From Amylostereum areolatum (lineage: Eukaryota > Basidiomycota > Agaricomycetes > Russulales > Stereaceae): a DNA stretch of 64,000 nucleotides. A program made the position numbers and the translations under genes. The stretch is taken from positions 1,539,693 to 1,603,692 of the forward strand of contig SAXG01000001.1 in assembly GCA_012932865.1 (NCBI GenBank). The letters run 5' to 3'. Under the pieces are notes generated by a model that worked only from the letters and a program-made list of their open reading frames with translations, was not told the origin of the DNA and ran no database searches. This document shows positions 1 through 11,341 of the stretch, in pieces (within the stretch, counting starts at the first letter, position 1; every line of letters starts with the position of its first letter).

Positions 1-480
1 TGAACTTGAAAGAAAAGAGCACGCACCTCTTACACACTTCCGACTTCTCTAAGTCGCATCCTGGCCATGGGAGATGTGGCTGAGGACGAGGGTGACCTTT
101 AAGCTGCACACCGCAGGAGTAGTCCGGGGTCCTACAGCACAGCTACGCGGGATCGCACTTTGACGGTAGAGGTCAGAAAGAGAAAGCTTAACTGGTTTTA
201 AGCTCTTGAAGGTGCGGAGTTCGTCGGTCCGCGGTCAGAATGATATAAGCGCCGGTGTCATCTCCTGCTCGTGAACTTGTAATCCCTGCTAAATCTCTCG
301 CAAGCCTCTCGGAGTTATAGGGAAAGATTTAGATGAACATACCTGGTTCAGTTCCGGAGCAAGCCTGGGTGAGGTGAATGGAAGAACACGGGGGGCTGGG
401 ATTTTTCGGTCAAAACCCTTACAAAAGATTAGATAACCGGACAGGCCTCGTAAATGACGCGCGGAAAAAACAGAGGAAAG
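1..480. other. Unassigned sequence at window edge
   Basis: No coding region, repeat or RNA gene could be supported here. The protease reading frame of the neighbouring element continues open into this stretch to about 289, but beyond roughly 480 the translation no longer resembles a gypsy polyprotein. The rest of element A was probably lost or interrupted here, or lies beyond the window edge. Confidence 0.4.
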
Positions 481-1208
481 CTTTTTCGCTGATGCTGCAA
501 CTGGTATCGTTTCTATGTTAGTCTTCCCATAGAATGTTCTGATTGTCTTGATCTCGACAAGATCAGAATCGAACTCGGGATCTTCCTGTTCTTCTATTGT
601 TGCATGATGGTTTATCTTTTGTTCTTCGAATGATTGTAGAGAGGGTTCGTCCTTTCCTTGGACAGTCATTGTTTTACTCGTAGGGGAGCACGTACCTGGA
701 CATGTCTGTAGTGTAATCTGTCTCTTTCTCCAGTCAATGCTAGGATTGTGTTTTTTGAGCCAAGGGGTTTCTAAGATTACTTTGTCTCCTCCCAGAGCTG
801 TGACGAATAATCCTAAATTTTCGCGGTGAACTTCTCCGTTGATTCCCTTCATCGTCATTGGAAGGTATACTCTCTGTTTGATCTCTCCCAGAGTGTTTTG
901 AGATCCATCAACATTGTATATTGGTATCGGCTTCTTGAGCTGAATTAGATTCATCTTGTGTTTTCGTACGAAGTCTGGATGGATCAGGGTGCTGCTTGCT
1001 CCGCTATCTAGTAGCGCTTTTGCTGCGGCTTTACGGAACTTTCCATGAAACATAACAGGTATATGAATTGATGGAGCGTGTGTTGCTCCGTCTTGGTATG
1101 ACCTTATATACACTGTTCTATTTACGTCATCTTCTGTTTCCTGCACAGGAGATCAACTTGAAAAGTTTATTGTCTGTGTCCTTTCAACAGCCGCGTTTGA
1201 AGGACGAT
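289..1208 (-). pseudogene. Retropepsin-like protease, start of pol (element A)
   Basis: The minus-strand frame contains an aspartic protease signature (ALLDSGASSTLIHPDF) and the typical later segment VILETPWLKKHNPSIDWR, as in Ty3/gypsy proteases that cut Gag and Pol. Pol is in the -1 frame relative to gag. A TGA near 1155-1157 interrupts the overlap between the gag end and the protease. After about residue 220 the similarity fades and no reverse transcriptase follows. This is a truncated, inactive fragment. Confidence 0.75.
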
Positions 1209-2567
1209 TTAAAAACCCTGATTGTCTTTGAAAATGTTGGCAGTGTGTGCAAACGTTTCGCTGTCCATCTTGTTCACAAGCTTGGTGATCTGATCAATCG
1301 GGGATTCTTCCGATGTTAGATTTGCTGTTCGTGCATTGATCGTTGTTTGGGTACATTTTTCTGGGCAGTTCCTGGAGATGTGTCCTGGCTTCCGACAGTA
1401 GAAGCATGATCCTGATTTCTGGAGTTCTATGCATTCTTGCGGGGTAAGGCGTCTGAAATTTCGGCCATTATTTCCTGTTTGAGCGACTCTAGCGGTTGTA
1501 ACGTTCCCTTTATTTCCGTTTCCTCTTTTGAATGGAACATACGTCTGCGGTTTCTTGTACAGGAGTGTGAGATCGCTCGTCGGGTTCATTGGTCTTGTGT
1601 AATGCCGTTAGAATGCTTGAGCTTCTCGCCAGCTATCATCAATGCGCAATGTGAGTTCATACCATTCGTCGATATCGTTCGACATGTGATCTCTCTTGAG
1701 GATCTCGACTACGATATCATTGCGCAGTCCTCTCTTGAATTGGTCGATCAATGCTTTATGATTGTAACCAGCTTCCATGACATAGTCTCTGAAGATCGTG
1801 ATATAATCTTTGGTTTCCATGGTACCTTGTTCCAGGCGCTGTATGTTGAATCTAGCGTCTCTTCCTGGGTCTATTTCTCCAAAGGTTTCTAAGAAGTGGT
1901 CACGGAACGCCGTCCATGGAAGGTATCCTTCTGGATTTAGACCGTGATCTCGTATCTTGTCGATCTTGCTTATTAAAAGGGACGCCCAGTGGAGGACGGG
2001 TCCATCGGTGAGATGCAAGAGTACGAAGGTTATCTTACGCATGTTGGCAGCATACACGTTGGGAAATGCTATGAAGTGAAGTACGCATTGTTCTATGAAC
2101 TTTGCCGCTTTTGCCCGATCCCTTCCGTCGTATACTCCTAGTGCGTTTAGTTTAAATCCTTTATCCTTGTCTTCGGGTTTCGATCTGGTTGTTCCTGTTC
2201 CTCTCGGCGGGGAATTCCCTGGTGGACATCTCGATCCTTTCGGAAGATCCGCGGTTGCTCCTCTTCCGGAGACGTAATCTCAAACTTCTTTTCCTTTCTT
2301 GTCATCTGGTGCTTCGGACGATCGGTCGGAGACTGATGATGGTGATCGCGGTGATGGCATTTTCCGCCCTGTTGGTTCGGCCATGCCAAATCCTAGGATT
2401 GGTTCGGTCATGCCAAATCCTAAGGGGAATCGAGTCTCATGTCTCGGTTTTGCGGGATCGGCTGGTGTTGGAGTTGCAGGCGTCTGGCGCGGTACATTAG
2501 TCTCTCCAGGGGGGACATTGCCAGGTGCGGTGGTGGGGTCGGGTATCGAGGTGGCAGCGTCTCCCAT
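1209..2567 (-). pseudogene. Gag of family 3 element A
   Basis: Gag starts at the ATG at 2567 (MGDAATSIPDP...) and ends with the TAA at 1209-1211, about 450 codons. A Pro/Thr/Ser-rich N-terminus is followed by a capsid-like core (KFIEQC...FPNVYAANMRKITF...VLHWA) and a CCHC zinc knuckle, CFYCRKPGHISRNC, that binds the RNA genome. Two in-frame stops break it: TGA at 2280-2282 and TAA at 1608-1610. The frame and protein similarity continue across both, so these are point mutations and not gene ends. Confidence 0.75.
1212..1218 (-). promoter_or_regulatory. -1 frameshift heptamer GGGTTTT at gag end (element A)
   Basis: In the gag frame the last codons read CAG GGT TTT TAA, so G-GGT-TTT fits the canonical X-XXY-YYZ slippery pattern directly before the gag stop. 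The protease frame is exactly -1. Use of the site is inferred. Confidence 0.6.
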
Positions 2568-3320
2568 TAATGTGATGTTTTTGGGTCTTCCGAATAAATT
2601 TCCTTTTCTTCCTGGTCTGGTCCCGAAGATGTCGTCGTTTGATGCAAGTGATGGAGATCTTGTCGGGTTCTCTGTACGTTCTTCCGTTCCTGCTGTGCTC
2701 GATGGGCTGCGCTCTCGACTTCTTCCGGGATCGGACTCAGTTTGGTTGCTTGATATAGCTCTCTTAGGTTCTGGCGCGGTTTCCTCTGGAGGCGGTGCGG
2801 CTGTTGCGGTTTCTTGAGGATGCTGGAGTTTGGTTTGAGGGTTCTGTGGTTCGGTTGTTGTATCGGCTTCGTTGGTATCTGGATCAAATTCCCAGTAGTC
2901 CTTAATATTCCCGGTATAAGGTTTTTCTTCGACTTTCTGTGCGTCCGGGTGTTTCCAGAGTTCTTCTGATGAGAGGGGCCCGATATGAGGTCTTGAATAA
3001 TCTGGGCGCTTCCAGTGTGAGTTGTCGTAGCTTTCGTCTTCCTTTTCTCTTTTGGATCTATCTTTGTAGTATTCTGCTGCTGGGGGAAGGTTGTGTCTGT
3101 ATATGGGTGGGTTCTACTGATATTCGTATGTCCCTTTGCTTTCTTTCGCAATGAAGGCTCCATCGTAGTAGAAAAGGAGATGATAGGGATCAAATGTCCA
3201 GTGATGATCTTCGTTTCCATTTGGGAAATCTCGTTTACAGTTTGATTGGAGATAAGGGATCTCAAAGTCTGATGGTCTTTTTTCAGCGGGTTGCTCCGCT
3301 GGCTCCGTGGTGGGTATTTC

Positions 3321-3338
3321 GTTTGACGCTCTGCGCCA
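3321..3338 (-). other. tRNA-type primer binding site (element A)
   Basis: Three nucleotides after the 5' LTR end the minus strand reads TGGCGCAGAGCG..., starting with TGG, the complement of a tRNA CCA end. I did not identify the tRNA. This contrasts with the self-complementary sites of families 1 and 2. Confidence 0.5.
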
Positions 3339-3341
3339 AAC

Positions 3342-3887
3342 TGTAGGGTGAGCTAGTGTAGAGGAGAGCTCGTTCTAGTGTTAAGGACGGTCCTTATCAC
3401 GTGACAAGCGGCTCAGGCTACAGTACTCTTGCGTATGAGAAGTGGGATCAGGTGATCCAGACGTCTCGGTTATACGAAGGTTAAGGTCGGTAAGCGAAGC
3501 AGTAAGTCTTCACTGAAGACTTAGGTGAGCTTTCGACTTAGTTTGCGTTAGATTCTCTTTAGTATTCTTAAGAGGAGGTTCTAGTTAGAACAGTCCTGTA
3601 TTTACAAAGAGAACGAGCTGGGGAATGGCTCGTTCGTTGAGCCTCCTTTTATAAGAAAGGAGGTCGAGTAAATATATGTACATTTGGTAACGGTCACATC
3701 GAGTATCTATGGGGACGCGACTGAGGCACAGTCGTGGCTGCATCGTCGAGATGGCGACGAGCTGGGGCACAGTCGTGGCTGCGTCGTTGGGACGGTTACG
3801 AGCTGGGGCACAGTCGTAATCCGTTGTTTAGCGACGTCCTTCCTAATAAGGCAACAGGAAATGGAATACCTTGATCGAGTTGTAACA
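3342..3887 (-). repeat. LTR of family 3 (546 bp)
   Basis: On the minus strand it begins TGTTACAACTCG and ends CACCCTACA, giving TGT...ACA ends. A TATA-type box, TTATAAAAGG, lies near 3647-3656, and the U3 part has 2.5 direct repeats of about 41 bp (3721-3822). It is followed by a primer site. The edges are set by the TG/CA ends and by the abrupt change to family 1 leader sequence at 3888. No second LTR copy is in the window to confirm the length. Confidence 0.65.
3721..3822. repeat. 41-bp direct repeats in U3 of family 3 LTR
   Basis: Two full units and a half unit share GCTGGGGCACAGTCGTGGCT. They lie upstream of the TATA box in the transcription direction, a usual place for LTR enhancer repeats; the role is inferred. 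Confidence 0.6.
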
Positions 3888-4425
3888 GGGGGAAAACTTG
3901 TGCATTCGGGAGGTCCGTGGTGGGAGGTTTTAACGTTGTGGAGACAGCAGAGGTAGATGGAGAGAGGGGTGCAAGGTAGGCGTAGGGGTAGACTGTCCAG
4001 GTGTCAGAAACACAGTTTATGAGACCGAAGGAGCCGCCTAAGTCACAACGATGGGAGGAGCGAGAAGAAACAATAGATTCGGGAGTGCTGGGTCTAGGGT
4101 AGTGCAACGTGCGCTACCGTACTGTATGACGAGATGGACAGTCTAAGGGAAAGGGAAGAGAAACACTATCCTTATATACAAGTGGGAGCAATGGTGCAAT
4201 GCGATGTGATAGTGGTGCGAGTGGGGGGAGACAATAGGAAAAGGAGTCATGGGGCGGAGGATGGAAGTCCGAAGCAATGATGTCATAGATAAGGGGATGG
4301 AGTTCCGCTCGGAAGTCCGGGCAGTGATGTCATCAGAGCATGTGATGTGAAGGAAAGTCATGTGCCATGACGTGTCGCGTGTACAAGGTCTGCAAACAAG
4401 GAGAGAAAAGGAGTGATCCATGACA
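3888..4425 (-). mobile_element. Family 1 gypsy fragment: 5' LTR plus start of leader
   Basis: The minus-strand LTR at 4002-4425 is followed by the 11-nt primer site at 3989-3999 and about 100 nt of family 1 leader, whose translation matches the leader frame of elements B and D. It is cut at 3888 by the LTR of element A. The outer LTR end carries point changes (GATCCATGACA), so this is an old copy. Confidence 0.8.
4002..4425 (-). repeat. Family 1 LTR
   Basis: A 424-bp copy with TGTCA...TGACA ends, a TATATAAGGA box and an AGACTGTCCA motif at the predicted RNA start, aligned to the other family 1 LTRs in the window. Confidence 0.85.
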
Positions 4426-4789
4426 ATTACTTTTCGTCCAATTCATTCCAGCTCCGGGGTATATCCCCACCTCGTGGCAGCTAGACTGAGATGGACTGGG
4501 TCTGGAAAGGTCTGTTGGGGTGTTTCATCATGCGGTTTCTCGTTCTTCGCGTTCCGCGCTGGGCCATTTATTTAATGCACAATAAAACATCATTTTATTC
4601 AAAATGCACAAGTCCATATATTAAACTACAAGTCTAAAAATCGAAAGCCGGGTATACCACTGGTCTACACAAGCGAGAACCCGAGGAAAAAGAGGCGAGG
4701 AAGAGAATAAGTGTCCGAGAAAGTCCGCAGAGAGCAAGAGAACGTAGTCGTTAGGCGGGTATCTAGACCGGGGGTTAGCGCGCTTTCGA
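4426..4789. other. No feature recognised
   Basis: I see no coding sequence, LTR end or tandem repeat in this stretch between the family 1 fragment and the next gene remnant. Confidence 0.4.
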
Positions 4790-5455
4790 TCAGTGGGGGC
4801 GCGCAATGTACGACAGCAGAGACCACGGGAGCAGAGTCTGAGAGAACAAAGTGTATAGGATGAAGTAGATGTTCCGCATCAAGGGCATCCGGGAATGCTT
4901 GCCTGTTTTATTCCTCGCAGCTATCCTCGTCAGAGCCGCTTTCGCCTTCTTCATCGTCGGAGCCGCCATCTTCGTTGTCGGGGCCGTCTTCACACTTCCG
5001 ATCCTGTTAGCATCCTTTGCCAGCAGCTTTGGCTTGGACTTGGTGGTGGGCTTTGGCTTGGATTTGGTGGTGGGCTTTGGTTTGGACTTCAATATCGCGC
5101 TTGCAGGCATATCTTGAACTGCAACATCGACATCCATAGATGCCACTGGGGGAACAAGTCAGCAGTGCGATTATGAGAAAGGCCAAAACATACCAGGAGT
5201 TCCACGAGCTGAGACAGCTATGGGAGGCGCTGTTGCAGAGACTCCCACAGTGGCTTCTGCAGGCAATGCTATACCAGGCAACGGAGAGGGAGAGAGAGGA
5301 GCGGGCTGCAGAAGCACAGGGTCAATCAGTGTGGGAGGGAGAGGTACGACAGTCACAGAATTGAGCGCGGTTGTTGACAGTAGCGTGGATGCGGATGGCA
5401 GGGTCAGGTCGTCACGCGCAGGGGCCGTGGTGGAGGCGAGCTGGAGGTGTTCCAA
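4790..5455 (-). CDS. Hypothetical protein with Lys/Pro repeats, degenerate
   Basis: Two minus-strand frames are joined by a convincing 48-bp intron (5146-5193: GTATGT donor, CTGAC branch, CAG acceptor). The upstream part is rich in Ser/Thr/Ala/Pro. The downstream part starts ASMDVDVAVQDMP and carries 2.5 copies of a KSKPKPTT unit encoded by 30-bp DNA repeats (about 5030-5093), then a basic tail. Low-complexity basic repeats suggest a nuclear or nucleic-acid-associated protein, but no domain is recognised. The 5' end is unclear: an upstream frame starting MTKRDPPKVGGYN (about 5560) is out of frame. It may be a pseudogene. Confidence 0.4.
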
Positions 5456-5459
5456 ACGA

Positions 5460-6300
5460 TGGGCCTTGATGGATGTTGGGATCCAAGAGATCCATCACAT
5501 AGTCGTACAGCTCATAAGAGTTGTAGCCACCCACCTTGGGTGGATCCCGTTTGGTCATGGGGCAGAGAAACATACATAACTAGAGGTTGGTGTGAGCACA
5601 ACACTGGAAGAGACAATTCATGTGCACGCACCTGCACGACCACGTACGCGACCATCGAAGGCGTGATGGTCTTGAGCCCCAGTCGCTTCGCCTTGGACGG
5701 ACGTGTTCTGCTTTCTTTGCCATTCGTCAGTGCGGAATCGTGGCCCAGGTATATGTGTTGTATAATCTACCAAGATGCGGTGAGAACACCGGGCTGAAAG
5801 AAGCAAGAGGGAGGACGTACATGTAAGCATCAGGAAAACTCCACTTACTTGACAGCACCTTGGGACCCTTGGGCAAGTCGCCCAAGGCCCGAAGCTCTAA
5901 GTAACATGGCACTTGGCCAAGCCATGTCCCTTTACTTGTCCAAGGTCAGCTATAACTTGGACATGCCTTCCTAGGCACTTGAGGGTCCTGTACAATGTCC
6001 TTGAACATACCTTGTCACTCAAGTGCTCATGGGTTAGGTCCTTTTAACAGCTTGATCTCTGCCTTAAAGAGCCTTGTCAAGACCTTAGATGCACACATTT
6101 TAGGGGATGAGAAATCAAATTATTATTTATAACCACTACCAAGTACACATGTATACTACTAGGTACATGTAGAGGTAGAACACAAACTAGAAGAGAAAAT
6201 GAGACACCAAGAACCAATGCATATCACTAGCTCCTAACAAATCCCAGCTTGGGGTCAAACAACCTCAAAAAAAATATAGAAGTAGCAAAATATACCTTGT
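5460..6300. other. No gene recognised
   Basis: Short open frames here have no protein-like character. A small hairpin, CTTGGGCAAGTCGCCCAAG, lies near 5868-5886. AT-rich sequence precedes the minisatellite. Confidence 0.4.
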
Positions 6301-6309
6301 TGACGGCTC

Positions 6310-6900
6310 CGGCGAGGTCGACAGGGCCGTGAGCATCGATGATGACAAAGCCACAAGCGTTGGAAGTGATGGAGCTGCGAGCGTCAGAATGACGGAGACA
6401 CAGGGCAGGAGCGTTGAGGTGGCAGGATGTGAGAATGCCGTCGGCGCTGGGGGGTGACGAGGCAGTGGGTGCCAAGGATGACGCGTGTCGCCATGGGGGC
6501 GACGTGTATCGGTGTTGCGAGCGACGGGCATGTTGGCGGTGGCAGGTGACGAAAGCGTGGATATTGGCGGGTGACAAGGGCGTTGGCGCTGGGGGGTGAC
6601 AAGGAAGTGGGTGCTGGGGACGACGTGCGTTAGTGTTGCGGGCGACAGGCGCGTTGGCATTGGGGGGTGACGAGGGGCGTTGAGGGCAACGAAGGTGGGC
6701 GTCGAGGGTGACAGGGGTGGTCATGATGCGCGGACATGTAGGTGGCGAGGGTGTAAGCTGATGGGGGCACGGGAATTGAGGATGAGAGAGCATACATATT
6801 GCCGGTGACTAGGGTGGCCGTGGTGCCCGTGTTGATGGTGAAGAGGGCGTCGGAACTGGACAAAAGTGATGGCATTGAAGGCGACCAGTGTGGATGCTGC
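6310..6900. repeat. G-rich minisatellite, about 24-27 bp units
   Basis: Degenerate units built on GGCGTTGGCG.TGGGGGGTGACAAG repeat about 20 times. The open frames on both strands come from the repeat and are unlikely to be genes. The array resumes at 7333 beyond a solo LTR. Confidence 0.65.
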
Positions 6901-6904
6901 AGAC

Positions 6905-7328
6905 TGTGACGGATCGCTCCATTTCTCTCTTCATTTGTAGACCTCGTACATGTGACGCATCACAGCACATGACTTTCCTCCGCATCACATACTCCAATAA
7001 TGTCATTGCCCAGACTTCCGAGCGGGGTTCCGCATCCTTATCTATGATGTCATCGCTCCGGACTCCCGTCCTCCACCCCATGACTCCTTTCCTATTGTCT
7101 CCCCCCGCTCGCACCACTATCACATCACATCACATCATTGTTCCCACTTGTATATAAGGACATTGTCTCTTTTCCCTTTTCCTTAGACTGTCCATCTCGT
7201 CATATGGTACTGTAGTGCACGTTGCACTACCCTAGACCCCAGCACTCTCAAATCTATTGTTTCTTCTCGCTCCTCCCATCGTCGCAACTTAGGCGGCTCC
7301 TTCAGTCTCATAAACTGCATTTCTGACA
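6905..7328 (+). repeat. Solo family 1 LTR inside a minisatellite
   Basis: A complete 424-bp LTR runs from TGTGACGG (one change from TGTCACGG) to TTTCTGACA. No primer site or internal sequence follows, so this is a solo LTR left by recombination between the LTRs of a lost element. Flanking pentamers CAGAC (6900-6904) and CGGAC (7329-7333) match at four of five positions and are probably a decayed target duplication. Confidence 0.85.
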
Positions 7329-7332
7329 CGGA

Positions 7333-7600
7333 CAACAGACATGGCTGTGGAAGGTGACAAAGGCAGAGGTGTTGAGAGTGATGGGAGCGGAAATGTTAGG
7401 AGTGACAAGGGTGCAGATGTCAAGGGCAACGGGGGTGTGACAGTTGAGGGTAATAGGGGTTGAGGGCGACGTGGCTGTTGGGAGTGACACAGGTGGGGGT
7501 GTTGGGAGTGACAGGGGAGTCAGAGTTGTGGGTAACAGGGGCATCGGCGTTGGGAGCGATGGGGGCACGGGCATTGAGGGCAACGGAGACTTGGCTGTTG
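7333..7600. repeat. G-rich minisatellite, continuation
   Basis: Units of about 24 bp of the type GGTGTTGGGAGTGACAGGGG continue the array interrupted by the solo LTR. Confidence 0.6.
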
Positions 7601-7679
7601 GACCCTAGACAGTCAAGTAATAAGCAATTAACACATAATCTACGCATCTTTTAACCCACTCTCAACACAAACCCCACGG

Positions 7680-8010
7680 TGGGCCCAAGAGGGGGTCCAG
7701 GGGCCCAAGGGGCCCTATCCTCCGGGGCATAGTGAGATCATAGGGGAGGGGGTGGGGTAGGGGTACCCGCAGATCCCATAGGGGGTTTAGGAGACTACTT
7801 ATTCAACATCCGGGGGAGGAGATAAAGAGGGTGAGGAGGAGTCCCCATCCGGGCTACATCCGAGGGGGCAGAGTCCAAGGGAGGTCCTGCACCCATCATC
7901 TGGGGCATATCCTGCAGGGGGTCTACCACCCACCATCCGGAGAACATCTGGGAGGGGTTCACCACCAATCATCCAGGGCACATCTGGGAGGGAGTGGGTT
8001 CATCCATGGG
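7680..8010. repeat. Degenerate tandem repeat (CATC..GGGGG..TCT units)
   Basis: Loose units of about 40-45 bp built around ACCACCCATCATCCGGGG and CATCTGGGAGGGG. Similarity is low and the borders are approximate. No gene is seen. Confidence 0.4.
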
Positions 8011-8239
8011 GTCAATGTTTGGGAGAAGCACAGAATATATTGCTATATATACTAGTATCCTAACTACTACACCCAGTCACCCAGGCACGCAAATCCAGAT
8101 ATAACTCCCGGATAGTGCCATGGGTCTGAAAGAAATGAAGATATCAGATAAAGTCGGAGATGTGATCGTGAGAGGCAGATAGTGTAGGGTATTAGATGGC
8201 AGGAGAGGAAGGTATTCCTCCGCGTCGGATGATGGGACC

Positions 8240-8490
8240 TTTGGGCCCTGCTGGTATGTGACGGAGTGGCGTTAGTCGTGGACTCAGACCCACACCCAGA
8301 TGTGCACGGACTTGTTGCTGATTTGGCAAGTAATGCAGTGGTGTCAGTCGCAACCTGACATCTGGCGCTCGGGCCCCGGACTTGGTGTGTGAATGGAGTG
8401 GTGTTAGTTGTGGACTCGGTCATTAGTAGGGGGGGCGGGTGTTGGGATATGACGGAGTGGTGTCAGTTGCAGACACAGAAATGGTAGCGA
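8240..8490. repeat. Degenerate tandem repeat with GGAGTGGTGTTAGT core
   Basis: Four spaced copies of (G/C)(G/A)GTGG(C/T)GT(T/C)AGT(C/T)G lie 60-75 bp apart. Open frames on the minus strand reflect this periodicity. Confidence 0.4.
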
Positions 8491-8499
8491 AGTGGCAGT

Positions 8500-9120
8500 T
8501 CATGGGGCTTGGCTTTGAAAGAATGGGATAAGACAGAGGCAGAGGGGGGGGGGAATGCAAATGTACATTTTTACAACTTGTACACTGTGTTCCCCAGGTC
8601 CATATGCCACCCTCGGATGTCACCACTCTCGGATCATCGGTGCTATAGTCAATATGATATCAGTGGGAGACAGCTCGGAAGGGTGTAGTGGGTGCACCTT
8701 CGATAGCCTCCAGAACTGCTGTCCTCATCTCCTGTGGATGGTATAACGTGTTCATCTACCTGGATTTGGAGAGGAGGGGGTGGCCAGGTGGTGTCCTGTC
8801 GGTGACGAGTCCGTTGTGATGTGGCCGCTTTCCTGGGGGATGTAGGGCTGACATTATAGAGCCACGAGCATTAACAATAATGATTTAAGGGGGCTCATGG
8901 GGCTAACGAGGACATAAAAAACCCAAGAACTAGGGGTGTGGTGTCAGGTGGCAAGACGAGGTCGAAGCCAAAAATGGTAATGCATTGAGGCCATGTGAAT
9001 TCCGACCGGACCGATCAGTAATGTCACGTGCACTCTGCTAAGCGAAATACTCTAAGTCCCTAGTTCTTCCCCATCTTTCCATATACAGAACGATGCAAGC
9101 AGAACCATTGATACAATTAC
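8500..9120. other. No gene recognised
   Basis: Only short uninformative frames are present. A G9 run lies near 8546. Confidence 0.35.
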
Positions 9121-9179
9121 TTTGGGGAATCAAGTCATATATCTACATTACTATTACATATGTATGACAACCCTGCCAC

Positions 9180-9275
9180 ACTCATCCTCAACCTCCGAAC
9201 CATCCGACACATCCGACACATCTGAGACATTCAAAACATCCGAAGCATCCAACACATCTGAGACACCAAAAAAAA
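9180..9275. repeat. Short tandem repeat, ACATCYGASAC type
   Basis: About eight copies of a 9-12 bp unit related to CACATCCGA. The translation is Ser/Thr/Glu-rich. Confidence 0.5.
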
Positions 9276-9370
9276 CCATAACCCAAGAGATATATTATAC
9301 TGTGTTAAAAGGTCAGAAGCAACCACACCTAGAACAATGGAAGACCTACACAAGAAGGTAGACTAGAAGT

Positions 9371-11206
9371 CTACTTGCTAGGTCCGGCCGCAGACTCATC
9401 ATTGCCACTCGGATACTTGCCCTCGGATGTGTGAAGCAGCACTTCAAGCCACATGCTCACCTCAAGTACCTTCTCCGCATCCTTCTTGAGCTCCCTGCAC
9501 TGCACCTCCAGGGCCTTGACAACATTGAGAAGCTCCAGGTTTTGCTTGTGGATATCCGAGATGTGGGCCATGTTGATGGTGTTCGCATCCTGGACCACAC
9601 CCTTGAATTCGATCTGAGTGAACTCGATCTGCCCCTTCATAGAGATGCAGAACTCATCCAGGGACTTGACCACAACACCATGCAACAAACTCCTCTTCCG
9701 GAGGGCTGCAGGTCCGACACATTTCTTCTCTGGATCTCCAGTTTCACAGTCAGTATCCGCAACCTCCCGGTAGGAAATGGAAGACCTACCATCACTCCCA
9801 ATGCCGAGGTTGGCCTTCTCCTTCCCTTTCAGCTCCTTGACGGTCCCCCCGCTAGACAAACCTTCGCCGGCGGACGAGCTTGCCTTCGAGGCCGCAGCAC
9901 CACTTGGACCTCCCCTCAGACCTCCCTTCCCGGCATCCTTCACAACCTTCCCGTCTGGAATGTACTTCTCAAGATGTCTGGCTCGGCCCTGCTTCACCAA
10001 GGTCAGGTACGTGGCTCTTGTTGCCGTCCCCTTCGAGTGGTGGCTGCACGTCGACTTTTTGTCATAGTAGCGGAGGCACATGTCCCTCTTAGGCTTGGCC
10101 CAGCACGCCGCGTGTGCCTTTCTGCACTGAGTGCAATCAACCTATGAAATCACGATAAGCCATTAGTCCGTACGAAAGGGAAGGGCCACGCACCATATTT
10201 AGCCAGTACTTGCCATCTGAGGAGTACAAGATGGAAACCTCGTCAGCCTCTGCGGCCGCCGGACCCACCGGACTCTGCGGACCCTCTGGACCCTCTGGAC
10301 CCTCACCGACTGCTCCTCCCTCGCCCTCGCCCTCACCGCGATTGCGACCCTCCCCCCCATTGCCGTCATTGCCGACCTCGTGAAGCTGATCAACCTCCCC
10401 CTCCTCATCGAGATCCACATTGTCGTCCTCGACCACCATGCTAAACTCCACGGGTGCAAAAGCTGTGTCGTCAATATCCATTGCGTCGTCCGGCACTGCG
10501 TCTTGCACCACCGGCTCCTCCTGCAACACTGGCTCTTGGGAGCCAAACGAAGGGAGGTCAAAGGTGGGAAGGGTTTCTTCGTCCAAGTCTTCATCCGAGT
10601 CTTCGTCCGCGGAGCCACCAGACACTCTGGGGAGGACATCCACCAGAGCGTCGAGGTCGGCATCCGGCTCGGCATCGCACCTCCCATCCAGCACGCCCTT
10701 GCTATAGTTGGGGTTGGGGGGTGTGAATGACTGAGGAACGGGGTTCGCATTGGAGATGAATAAATCTAGAAGGGATGTTAGCAGTTAGCGTTGGGGTTCA
10801 TGCATAGCCACGCACCTTCGGCCTCCCATCATCGGTTCCCAAGTGGAGGAACCCCGTCCGTACTGTCTACCTCTCGCAGCCACACCGCCGTGTTCTTCTG
10901 CATGCAGAGTTCGTCATCTTGGAGCAACAGGATTCGCGCCCAGAACAAGATGTATCCTAGAGGCGGATCCTGACCGATCTCGGCCTCTGCGCAGTAGGCC
11001 TGCCATGCCCGTCCCTGCAACCACGCAATAGTTAGCAGTATAGCGGATACACAGGGACTGCGACGCACAACCGCAAAATGGTCCCACCAGACACCCCTCA
11101 GAAGATGACCAGACAGGATCTTTGCCTTGAGGTACAGCCACGCGTGACGGAGGCGGATTTCATGTTGACGCGCGTCCAGGTAAATTTCATGCTTGACCGT
11201 GCTCAT
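9371..11206 (-). CDS. Cys-module hypothetical protein, four exons
   Basis: Proposed minus-strand exons are 11069-11206 (from ATG, MSTVKHEIYLD...), 10816-11014, 10194-10765 and 9371-10141. Introns of 52-54 bp have GTGCGT donors and CTAAC/CTAAT branch points. Exon 3 is very acidic (DEDSDEDLDEE...). Exon 4 opens with a Cys-rich module, CTQCRKAHAAC...MCLRYYDKKSTC, followed by CSHHSKGTATRATYL, a Gly/Ser-rich linker and a C-terminal helical, coiled-coil-like segment ending PSK. The module resembles paired C-x2-C-x6-C clusters that could bind zinc, although the expected second Cys of the second cluster is replaced. A TGA at 10829-10831 lies in frame near the end of exon 2, so either an earlier donor is used or the copy is broken. 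Relatives occur at 29084 and 62374. Confidence 0.55.
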
Positions 11207-11341
11207 TTTGCAGCTTGTGCAGGGCGAACAGGCGACTTTGAGCGATGAGCTCGGGGGAGGTGGTGGTGGTAGGAAGGAAGGGAGACACGGAGACCGGGGA
11301 GGTGACACTGTGATGCGACATTGCACAACGGAAAATGCCGA

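Larger units (their letters stand above)
289..3887 (-). mobile_element. Family 3 Ty3/gypsy element A, 5' part
   Basis: On the minus strand this reads 5' LTR (3342-3887), tRNA-type primer binding site (3321-3338), a leader of about 750 nt, gag (2567-1209), then a protease domain. Reverse transcriptase, integrase and the 3' LTR are not in the window. The right LTR edge abuts, at 3888, the leader of an older family 1 element, so A inserted into that element. Premature stops in gag and at the start of pol show that it is dead. It differs from families 1 and 2 in LTR sequence, LTR length and type of primer site. Confidence 0.75.
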
